The translations under genes and the position numbers were made by a program. Source: Sulfomarinibacter sp963733915 (GTDB taxonomy: Bacteria; Acidobacteriota; Thermoanaerobaculia; Thermoanaerobaculales; Sulfomarinibacteraceae). From it: DNA of 64,000 nt. The notes under the pieces were generated by a model. That model made no database searches. It was not told the DNA's origin and saw nothing but the letters and a program-made list of their open reading frames with translations. Of this stretch, positions 55,263-64,000 are shown one piece after another. The DNA is taken from positions 267,609 to 331,608 of the forward strand of contig CAVTEP010000003.1 of NCBI GenBank assembly GCA_963733915.1, read 5' to 3'. Positions within the stretch are counted from its first letter, which is position 1. The number at the start of each line of letters is the position of its first letter.

Positions 55263-58200
55263 TGCCTGCCCTCCACCGGACCCGCCGGCAGACCGAGGCG
55301 CTCGAGGAGAGCGTCAAATCTCGGGTCCGACCGCAAGGGATCGAAGGGCGCCATGCCGGCGAAGGAAAGGATCGGCTGAAGTTCTTCCTCGGCACGATCG
55401 AGAACCTGCCAGGCACCGTCCATATCTCCGAGGGCGGCGAGAATCCAGGCCTCGGAGACCACCGTCGGTGCAGGTTTCGGACGAGATCGCAGCTCGTCGA
55501 GGACGGCCTCGGCCTCGTCGCGCCGGCCGGCAACGGCCAGCCCCCAACCATATATTCCGAGGATGAATCCGCCCCTCCGAGAGAGCCGAGCCGCCGACCC
55601 CAGCTCCTCGATCCCCTCATCGACACCGCCCGTCGCCACCTTGGCGATCCCGGAGCAGTACAGGGCGAGGGTGTTTTCGCTGCTCGAAGGTCTTCGCCTG
55701 GCCGGCAGGCTCGATGGCCTGTTGCGGGCGGCCCAGCGTCAGTTGACCGCACGCCGTCATGGCATATGGAAAAGGGGCCAACGGATCGATCTCGCGGGCC
55801 GCCGCAAACGCAGTCTCCGCTTCGTCTCCACGTTGGTGCACGCTGTGGAGGAAGCCGAGCCAGCAGTGGGCCTGGACAAAAGTCGGCTGGAGCTCGATCG
55901 ACCGGCGCAATGCGGCCTCCGAGTCCTTCCACCTCGTCTCACAGAACGCGATCATCCCCTCCACATAGCGCCCCTCGGCCGATTCACCCTGCAGGCGAGA
56001 GGCGGTTTCGAGCGCGTCCTTCGCCGTCTGGTAGGCCTCGCGGGCCGGGATCAGACTGTAGACGGCCGCCAGGACCGTGACCTCCGCCTTGCCGATCCAG
56101 GACGGAGCATGGCCAGGGTCGATGGCTACGGCCTCGTCGAAGGACCTGAGGGCATTTGCGTGGTCGTTTTTCGAGTAGCGGTAGTGGCGCCCCTTGAGGT
56201 AGAGGCTGTAGGCCTCGAGGTTGCCGACCCGCTCCCGCACCGGCACCTTCCGCACACCCGAATCCAAGCGGGATGTCACCGCCTCGACGACGCCGGCCGC
56301 GATCTCATCCTGGATGGCGAAGACGTCCGCCGCCTCGCGGTCGTAGCGTTCGGACCAGAGCTGATAACCGCTTTCCACTTCGGTGAGCTGCGCGGTGACC
56401 CGCAGCCGGCTGCCTGCCATCCGCACACTGCCCTCGAGGACCTGGCCGACCGACAGCGCGCGTCCGATCGCCTTGAGGTCGTTGCCTTCCTCGACGGCGC
56501 GGAAGGCCGAGGTTCGGGAGGCGACCCTGATGCCCTCGACGTGGACCAGGGCATTCATGATCTCCTCGGCCATGCCCTCGCAGAAGTAGTCCTGGTCCTT
56601 GTCCGGGCTCATGTCGGTGAAGGGCAGGACGGCGATCGCGACTGCATCGGAGGAATCGGCGGCGGCCGCCTTTTGCGGCGCCCTGGCATTCGCCGCCTTG
56701 CCTCCGGCCCCACCAATCTCCAGCCCGGCTTTTCGAAGTCCGTCGAGCACCAGTTCGAGGAGCTCTCCCGGACCGACCCACTTCTTGTATTCCTCCCTCG
56801 CCACCGCGGCAAAATCGGGTTTCCGGGCCAGCAACTCGCGGATCGCGCGGCCGGCCGCCTCACGATCCCCGAGCTGCCCATACACGGCCGCAAGCGTGGC
56901 GTGGGTGTAGTAGTAGGTAGGCATGTTGATCTTGAGGGCGACGTCGAGCGCGGCTTTATAGTCTCGTTTGCGGAATGCGTTGAAGCAGATACTGAAGCGG
57001 TACCACCCCGGATGGTGGGGGTTGAGCTGCATCGCCCGTTCGGCCAAGCCACAGCCGTGGTCCCAGTCGCCGGCGTAGGCCATCAAGATGCCCATGAAGG
57101 CCGTCGTACACCCGTCCATGGGGTTGAGGGCGATGGCCCGGTCCGCCGCGATTCGGAAAGCCTGCAGCTCCCTGCGGAAGAAGAGCGCTTGGGCAAGCAT
57201 GTGATATGCCACGTTGTTCGACGGCGCCGCCGCGACCGCACGCCTGGCGGCCTCGAGGGCACGACCCAACGAATCGGGCTTCACGTTAAAGCCGTGCTTG
57301 TGCTCCTCTGCGCACAGCATCGACAGCAATGCCCAGCAGTCGGCGTGATCGGGGGCTTCTTCGACAGCCTGCTCGAGGGCGGTCCGCACCTCGGCGTGGT
57401 CCTCCACGGTGATGCGCTCGTAGTACCCGAAGGACAATAACAGCGCCTCGTACGGACTCAGCTCGCCAACCGGACGGCTGCGGATCAACTCGCTCATGGT
57501 GTGCGGCAGGATGCCGTTCATGTCGGCGATGGTGGAGACGATTCTGGGTGCGATGTCGTCCTGGAGCTCGAAGATCGCCTCGGCGGTGAACGGCCGGTTG
57601 TAGGTCTCCGCCCAAACATGGGCGCCCGACTCGGAATCGACCAGCTGGACCGCGACCCGCAGCACCGGTCCCGCCTGACGGATGCTGCCCTCCATGATGT
57701 ACCGCGCGCCGAGCTCCTCGCCGACGGTCCGCACGTCGACCGTCTGGCCGGCAAATCGAGATGTCGAGCTGCGCGAGATGACCCTGAGATAGGAAAATCG
57801 CGAGAGACCGGTGACGATGTCCTCGGTCAGCCCCCCGGCCAGGGCCTCGACGGACGGATCTGCGGCCCGGCACGCAAACGGCAGCACCGCGACCCAGAAA
57901 CCCTCATCGCGCCGCATCGATGCGGTGGCTGCCGACGACCGGCCGGTTGCACTGGTCTCGGACGAGATTCGTGCGCTCTGCGACATTTTCGCGACCGCCC
58001 GCGGCGCGGCAGACACCCCGGTTGACGAAGCCGACTCCCGGCGCAGCGCCTTGAGCTCGTTGAAGACGTCGCGCGCTGTCTGGTAGCGGTCGCGGCGGTC
58101 TTTTTCGAGACAGCGGCCGATGACCCGCGCCAGGTGCCGCGGCAGGTCGTCGCGCACTTCGATCACCGACTGCGGCACGTCTCGAAGGATCGACGACATC

Positions 58201-58877
58201 AGCGCCGGTCCGCTCTCGCCCTGAAACGGTCGCTCCCCGGTTGCCATCTCGTACAACAGCACCCCGAGCGAGAAGATGTCAGTACGATGGTCGACGGTCT
58301 TGCCTTCCACCTGCTCCGGCGACATGTAGGGCACGGTGCCGACAATCGTGCCGACCCCGGTCAGGGCCTCGGTGGGCAGCTCCGTCGAGTTCGAGACACC
58401 CTCCGGCTGCTGCAGCTTGGCGAGGCCAAAGTCCATGACCTTGACTCGGCCCTCGCCATCGACCATCACGTTCGCCGGTTTGAGATCGCGGTGGATGACG
58501 CTCTTGTCGTGGGCGGCCGAGATCGCCTCTGCCAGCGGGGTCGCGAGGTTGAATAAGCTCTCGAGATCGAGCCCGCCCTTCGGGATCATCCCGTCGAGCG
58601 TCTTCCCCTCCACCAGCTCCATGGTCAGGAAGCGGATGCCGTCGGCGTCCTCGACCGAGTAGATGGTGACGATGTGGGGATGGTTGAGAGAGGCCACCGC
58701 CCGCGCCTCGCGTTCGAAGCGATCGAGCCGTCCGGCGTTGTCGGCAAACTCCGACGGCAACACCTTCAGCGCGACATCTCTCCCCAGCTTCGTGTCGGTC
58801 GCCCGCCACACCTCCCCCATCCCGCCGGCGCCGAGCGCCGCGGTGATGCGGTAGTGGGCGAGGGTGGTGCCGATCAT
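55259..58877 (-). CDS. kinase 6: Ser/Thr kinase with two TolB-like/TPR blocks
   Basis: About 1205 residues. Kinase 1-275 with the full motif set. Next come a first TolB/FlgO-like domain (Val-Leu-Pro-Phe, Gly-Gly-Leu-Thr-Glu-Asp-Ile-Val-Thr) and TPR block, a hinge (Trp-Val-Gly-Pro-Gly-Glu-Leu), and a second TolB-like domain (Val-Leu-Pro-Phe-Thr-Asp-Met-Ser, Phe-Cys-Glu-Gly-Met-Ala-Glu-Glu) with a second TPR block. A frame break near 55680 separates the last 125 residues, which end at 55259. No clear membrane helix is seen, so the sensor halves may be cytoplasmic. The plan equals kinase 2, so the two are probably tandem paralogs. The start overlaps the stop of kinase 7. Confidence 0.85.
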
Positions 58878-61641
58878 CGGGATTCGAGCTCCCGTTGCCA
58901 ACCCTGGACGAGGACCAGAGACCTCTCGTCGGTTTCGGTCACCATGCGATTGATCAGAAAACGCTCGCCGTCGGGGAAGACGTCAAAGCTGTGATCGCCC
59001 GACCGGAGGATCACCCGGAAAAGAGGCGCCGGTCGGCCGAAGACGGGTCTGCCATCGGTCCAGATCACCGGGACCGCCGTGATTTCGGAACCGGCGGAGT
59101 AATAGAAGAGCTCGCTGCCGTCACGGCTCCAGACCGGAGTTCTCCCGCCGCCACCGGAGATCACAAACCGCTCGTCGCCGCCGGGGAAGCTCCGCACGTG
59201 GATCTCGCTCGGGCCGGACTCTTCCGACCCATAGGCCACCCATCGACCATCCGGCGAAAACTGCCCATCACGTTCAGCGTACGGCTCGTCGAGCCACGGC
59301 CGCTCCTCGCCGGATTCCAGCTCGAGCACCCACAGGTCCACGTCGTTTCCCGACTCGAGGCTGTAGAGCAAGAGCCGACCATTCGGATGGATGTCGTCGG
59401 GCTCGGAGTTGAGATCGTTCGATGTGACGGCTCTTTCCGGTCTCGCTCCCTCGACATCGCGAACATAGATGTCGGGCACGCGCCGGAAGAACACCTCGCC
59501 GTCGTCGGGGCGCCACACCGGGCGGGACTCATCGAGAGGGCCGGCCGCGAGACGGGTTCGGGTCCCGCGTTCGAGATCGAAGACCCAGACGTCGCCCTGC
59601 GTCTTCTGAATATCGGTGATGTCGACCGCCACCCGTCGCCCGTCGTGCGAGACCGCAGGCGAATAGTACTCGGCCAGAGACCCCACCAACGAAAGCTGGC
59701 GCCCCATCCGATCAACGGTCACGATCTCCGTATCACCGAATTGACCGGTCCCGCGCTGATAGACGAGGATCCCCGACGGCGATGCGGCAAACCGGCCGGA
59801 AAACGAAAACGAGGACCAGCCGACCTCCGCCAGATTGACGCTCTCCGAGCCGATTTCGAGTCGTTCCGGGTCGAAGGGATAGGCCTTGAGGTACCCCTCC
59901 TCCCAGAAAAGCAGCCAACCCGGATCCACGAGCTCGACCCGGGACATCGTCCGGGTCACCAACACCGGCTGTGGATCGCCCGTCAGGGCGGCCGCATAGG
60001 TACCGGATCTCGAACCTCCGAGATCTTGCAGAACAAAGAGGTAGTGCGTCCCCCCGGGGATGATCCTGGGCCACGCATACCACGTGGACAGTAGACCCGG
60101 AAAGGGAACCGGCAACTGCCGCACGTCGCCGCCGTCGGCTGCAATCAAACGCGGTGGTGAATTGTAGTCACCGACAAAGATGATCGTGTCGTCATCCGCC
60201 CACGAAGCCCCGAGCGGCTCCGGCGCCTCGGCCAGGACCTCCGCCCTCGCGTCCTCCAAGCCGATCTTCTTGAGCTTGCCATCGGCAAAGAACCCGATGG
60301 ACCGGCCGTCCGGCGACCAGAAGGGCATCTGCGCCCCTCGCGTGTCGTCGAGCCGGCGCGCGTCGGCGTTGTCGAGTGAGCGCACGAAGACAAAGCGCTG
60401 CCCGTTCGGTTCGCGTGCCAGAAAGGCCACATTCCGGCCGTCGCGCGATACGGCGGGCGGACCACCGTTCAGGTCAAAGGAATGACCTTCGGGCGCGGAG
60501 AGGTTCGACACCACCCTTTGCGGCGAGGTCGATTTCGAATGACTGAACAGGCCTGAAAAAACCGCGCCAGTCACCAACAGAGCGGTGACCGGTCCGGCGA
60601 TCGCCGCGATCCACAGCAGGGTCCGCCGATTGGAAAAACTCTCGGCATGGCGGTCCCGGGGTTGCGGTTCGGACGATTCCCGGAGCTCAAGGGCCGCGTC
60701 ACCCATGTCGCGCAACCGACGCTCGGGTTCTCTCGCGAGACATCTGCGGAGAAGGCGTTCGACCGCGAGCTGGAGTTGATCTGCGGGAGCTCGTCCCACG
60801 GAATCTCGGCCCGCAACACCGCGGCGAGCACATCCGACACCGTCTCGCCCTCGAAGAGCTTGCGGCCGGTGAGCATCTCCCACAAGACGACGCCAAAGGA
60901 CCAGACATCGGCACGACGATCGACCTTCTTCCCGCGCGCCTGCTCGGGACTCATGTAGGCGGCCGTGCCGAGAATCACGCCCTCCATCGTGGCGTTGCGG
61001 GTCATCGTCGGCGACATGGAGATGCTGGAGTCGCCGCCGTCGCTCTCCCACGCCTTGGCGAGCCCGAAATCGAGCACCTTGACCGTGCCGTTTTCGGTGA
61101 TCTTGATGTTGGCCGGTTTGAGATCGCGGTGGACGATGCCCGCCTCGTGGGCCGCTTCGAGCGCCTCTGCGATCTGGAGGGCGATGGGAATTGCCTCGTC
61201 GGAAGGGATCGCTCCGCGCGCGATACGTGCGGAAAGGTCCTCACCTTCCACCAGCTCCATCACGAGGAAGGTGACAGCGCCCGTTTCTGCGGGCAATTTT
61301 GAGTTTTGAGTTTTGAGTTTTGAGTTCCCGCCCCCCCTATCCACATCGTCACCCTGGGAGGAGGTGGCGCCATGTGGGGCAGCCGACCCGGCTGCTATTT
61401 GGGTGTTCACGCTCTCGAGACCGTAGAGGTGGGCGATGTTGGGATGGTTGAGGCTCGCCAGCACCTTCGCCTCGCGTTCGAAACGGGCGAGTCGTTCCGG
61501 GTCCGCTGCAAAATCCTGCGGCAGCACCTTCAGCGCCACCTCGCGGCCGAGCTTCTCGTCGGTCGCCCGCCACACCTCCCCCATCCCGCCGGCGCCGAGG
61601 GCCGCGGTGATGCGGTAGTGGGTGAGGGTCGTGCCGATCAT
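58874..61641 (-). CDS. kinase 7: transmembrane Ser/Thr kinase with TolB-like propeller (one frameshift)
   Basis: About 920 residues. The kinase has the full motif set plus an N-lobe insert encoded by one arm and the loop of a heptamer hairpin (61297-61365). The frame breaks near 60770 after Pro-Gln-Ile-Asn. A transmembrane helix follows (Leu-Leu-Trp-Ile-Ala-Ala-Ile-Ala-Gly-Pro-Val), then a propeller with Ser-Pro-Asp-Gly and Trp-Ser-Pro-Asp-Gly blades. The ATG at 61641 overlaps the stop of kinase 8, and its own stop overlaps kinase 6. Confidence 0.85.
61297..61365 (-). repeat. half heptamer hairpin element inside kinase 7
   Basis: One heptamer arm (GTTTTGA type), the C-rich stretch, the loop and the G-rich stretch of the intergenic element family, but no second heptamer arm. 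It is read in frame as part of the kinase N-lobe. Confidence 0.85.
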
Positions 61642-64000
61642 CTGGATACTCCAGTCGGCGAACCCGGGAAGCCCTTGATGAGCAAGGCGTCGCGCAGTCG
61701 CGGCCCGCGTGCGACCGCCAGGGTGTCGCCGTCGTCCGACAGCGCGAAATCGAACACGAGCTGATCGTCGAAGCTCGTGATCTTGCGGGGCGCAGTGCCG
61801 TCCAGACGCAGCATCCAGACGTTGGCGCGGTCGTTGGGCATGATGTTCAGGTACAGCCCATCCTCCCGGAGGAGCAGTCGGCCATTGGCCGACGGCGCCT
61901 CGGCCGGTGTGCTCCATATCAGCTCGCTGCTCCCGCGGGCGGCGATCCCGATCCGGAATTCACCGTTTTCGTCGATGTAGTAGAAGGCGATCCGTTCTCC
62001 GGAGGGTTCGATGGATGGCACGAACGCCTGTCGTTCGGTGACCGGCACGGGCTCGGAACCTGGCGGCTCGAGCCGGAACACCCTCGGCACGCCGTCGACG
62101 AGGGCGCCGTAGACGAGCCCTCCATCGCGCGACACACTGATCGGGTCGTTCAAGATGTCGCGCACCACGACACCCCTGTCGGTGCCGTCGGCACCGAGGG
62201 CACGGACAGCGACCCCGGCGCTCGAACGCACGGGCACGAAGATCTCGCCCAGCCCGGAAACCGCCACCCCGAGGCTCACTTCCCCAGGACCCAGCGTCAG
62301 CAGCGGGGCGCGCTCGCCGCCGTCGGGCGTCATCGTCCACAGGCTCCAGCGGCCGCCTTCGTTGGTGGTGTAGGCCAATCGGCCATCGGGCAGAAAGCAG
62401 AGGCCGTTGAGCCCGTCCAGCCTGCCCCACGTTTCGCGCCGAGGCCGGAAGTCGCCGTCGCGCGACCCGATCCAGATCGCGGATGAAAGGTCTCCCGATA
62501 CGGTGACGAGCGAGCTTCCGTCGGCCGACAGCGAGATGATCCGGTGGTCGTTGAGGTCGTTGGTCACCGGCGCGGCTTCCGCCCCCGCCGACGTCAGGTG
62601 CCACACTTGCGGGTTGGGCTGGTATGGCGCTCGGGCGATCACCAGGAGGCCACGCCCGTCGGGGAGGCACTGGGCTTGCGCGGCCTGGAGCCAGCCCGGG
62701 TCCGAGAACACCGACACCGAACCATCACCAACGGCGACCGCATCGAGCCGTGCGCGGGCGTCGGCGCTCGTGCTGCCGAGTCGGCCGACCGCCGTGATGA
62801 TGCGGCCGCCGTCGGAGGACCAGGCGGGTCCGCCGAAGAAGATCGGGGCGACGAACTCGGGCAACCCGTACACGGCGAGCGGCTTCGGATCGGAACCGTC
62901 GGCGGCAGCGACCATCAGGGCGGACTCGTCGGCCGACGGATAACCCGCCCGGAGGTAGGCCATCCGCCCGCCGTCCGGCGAGAATGACGGCGACGAGTCG
63001 ATTCCGGTGACCAGGCGCCGCTTCACGCCGCCGAGGGTCGAGATCGCGAAGAAGGCGCCGGTCCGATCATCCGATGTCTTGAGCCCGAAGACCACGTCGT
63101 TGCCGTCAGGGCTGAAGGTGTGACCCCAGTAAAAGTCCGGCCGTTCCGGAATGAGCCGCAGCGTCTGGCCGCTCGCGAGCTGCCGCAGCCACAGGCTTTG
63201 CAGACCCTGATCCGACTCGACGTAGGCGATGTAGCGGCCGTCGGGCGAGATCGCGGCGGAGATGACATTGCCCGAGCTGGTGAGGCGGGTGATCTCGAGC
63301 GAGAGCCCGCTCGGCCCGGGCTCATCGCGAACCGCAACGAAGCGGCCGAGCCCGAAGCCGAGAATGGCGCCCGCGCCGGTCAACGCCGACGTCACGGCAA
63401 ACCGACGACGCGTCAGCCCCGGTGGCCGTTCCGGTCCGGACGGTTGCTCGTCGGTTCGCAAGCACCCCGCCATGGATATTCTCGCCTCGCCGATGTCCCG
63501 CAGCCGCTGCTTCGGGTCGCGGTCGAGGCAGCGGGTGATCAGCCGCCGCAGAACCGCAGGCGTCGCTCCGGGAAGCGCACCGAGGTCGATCTCCTGCCGC
63601 ACCACGGCGGCCAGCACATCGGTCACCGTCTCGCCGTCGAAGAGCGTGCGGCCGGTCAGCATCTCCCACAGCACGACGCCAAAGGCCCAGATGTCCGCCC
63701 GGCGGTCGACCTTTTTGCCCCGCGCCTGCTCGGGGGCCATGTAGGCCGCCGTGCCGAGGATCACCCCCGCCGCCGTCGCGTTTGCAGTCATCGTCGGCGA
63801 GAGTGAGAGGCTCGAATCGCCGGCTTCCGTCTCCCACGCCTTGGCGAGCCCGAAATCAAGGACCTTGACCACACCCTCGTCGGTGAGCTTGATGTTGGCC
63901 GGTTTGAGATCGCGGTGGACGATCCCCGCCTCGTGCGCCGCCTCGAGGGCCTCGGCGATTTGAAGCGCGATAGGAACGGCCTCGTCGAGCGGAATCGCTC
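61638..64000 (-). CDS. kinase 8: Ser/Thr kinase with TolB-like propeller, cut by the window edge
   Basis: At least 787 residues; the N-lobe lies beyond the window. His-Arg-Asp-Leu-Lys-Pro-Ala-Asn and Asp-Phe-Gly are in view, and the activation segment has Tyr-Met-Ala-Pro-Glu-Gln. After the kinase comes Leu-Thr-Arg-Arg-Arg-Phe-Ala-Val and a helix rich in Gly/Ala (a membrane anchor preceded by a double-Arg motif), then a large propeller-like domain. Its stop overlaps the start of kinase 7, so the coupled run begins at or before this gene. Confidence 0.85.
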   Translation of the reverse strand, partial: AIPLDEAVPIALQIAEALEAAHEAGIVHRDLKPANIKLTDEGVVKVLDFGLAKAWETEAGDSSLSLSPTMTANATAAGVILGTAAYMAPEQARGKKVDRRADIWAFGVVLWEMLTGRTLFDGETVTDVLAAVVRQEIDLGALPGATPAVLRRLITRCLDRDPKQRLRDIGEARISMAGCLRTDEQPSGPERPPGLTRRRFAVTSALTGAGAILGFGLGRFVAVRDEPGPSGLSLEITRLTSSGNVISAAISPDGRYIAYVESDQGLQSLWLRQLASGQTLRLIPERPDFYWGHTFSPDGNDVVFGLKTSDDRTGAFFAISTLGGVKRRLVTGIDSSPSFSPDGGRMAYLRAGYPSADESALMVAAADGSDPKPLAVYGLPEFVAPIFFGGPAWSSDGGRIITAVGRLGSTSADARARLDAVAVGDGSVSVFSDPGWLQAAQAQCLPDGRGLLVIARAPYQPNPQVWHLTSAGAEAAPVTNDLNDHRIISLSADGSSLVTVSGDLSSAIWIGSRDGDFRPRRETWGRLDGLNGLCFLPDGRLAYTTNEGGRWSLWTMTPDGGERAPLLTLGPGEVSLGVAVSGLGEIFVPVRSSAGVAVRALGADGTDRGVVVRDILNDPISVSRDGGLVYGALVDGVPRVFRLEPPGSEPVPVTERQAFVPSIEPSGERIAFYYIDENGEFRIGIAARGSSELIWSTPAEAPSANGRLLLREDGLYLNIMPNDRANVWMLRLDGTAPRKITSFDDQLVFDFALSDDGDTLAVARGPRLRDALLIKGFPGSPTGVSR

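Overview
The window looks like a chromosomal segment of an Acidobacteriota bacterium. That is an inference from gene content and not from a marker gene. The composition is GC-rich. The window carries a VWFA protein of the 'acidobacterial' type, a carboxypeptidase-regulatory-domain TonB receptor, secreted peptidases, and a very large set of Ser/Thr kinases with TolB-like sensor domains. I saw no rRNA, tRNA, phage gene, IS element or CRISPR array.

Layout. 1-1425 (+): the end of a POT-like MFS transporter and a DUF2231 membrane protein. 1440-8191 (-): an outer-membrane uptake cluster (TonB receptor, TPR protein, sulfatase-TPR protein) heavily broken by small indels. 8450-10863 (-): a VWFA protein and a lipoprotein. 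10991-13957 (+): a MoxR-type ATPase and an unfamiliar TraB-like protein. 14091-15332 (-): a thioredoxin-like lipoprotein. 15556-20348 (-): a MacAB-like efflux operon (adaptor, ATPase, two permeases). 20471-22596 (+): a second POT-like transporter and a beta-helix-repeat lipoprotein. 22619-25436 (+): a metal operon with a ribbon-helix-helix/zinc-ribbon regulator and znuA-znuC-znuB. 25579-28519 (+): a Cys-rich/SnoaL-like protein and an M48 peptidase. 28587-30872 (-): a methyltransferase and a BrkB-type membrane protein. 31037-35740 (+): a second Cys-rich protein, an HtrA-like protease, an exported Ni superoxide dismutase, a MetH-activation-domain protein and PepF. 35896-41072: a prolyl-oligopeptidase family lipoprotein and small exported or regulatory proteins.

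41230-64000 (-): the most striking part, at least 22 kb of eight consecutive co-directional Ser/Thr kinase genes that runs off the window. Six of the seven kinase-kinase borders are short: five are 4-nt stop/start overlaps (ATGA or GTGA) and one is a 66-nt gap. The seventh border, between kinases 5 and 4, is a chimeric junction that has lost one gene's end and the other's start. The kinases share a nearly identical N-terminus but carry different sensor halves: a transmembrane segment plus beta-propeller, TolB/TPR, or AAA ATPase/TPR.

Two families of short-period repeats are scattered through the window. One is a heptamer hairpin family found in several gaps, in every gap of the efflux operon, and in frame inside three kinase genes. 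The other is an octamer AACGTTNN family at gene 3' ends, where it extends or closes reading frames. Many genes are split by one-base changes, mostly in short G/C runs, which look more like assembly errors than gene decay.
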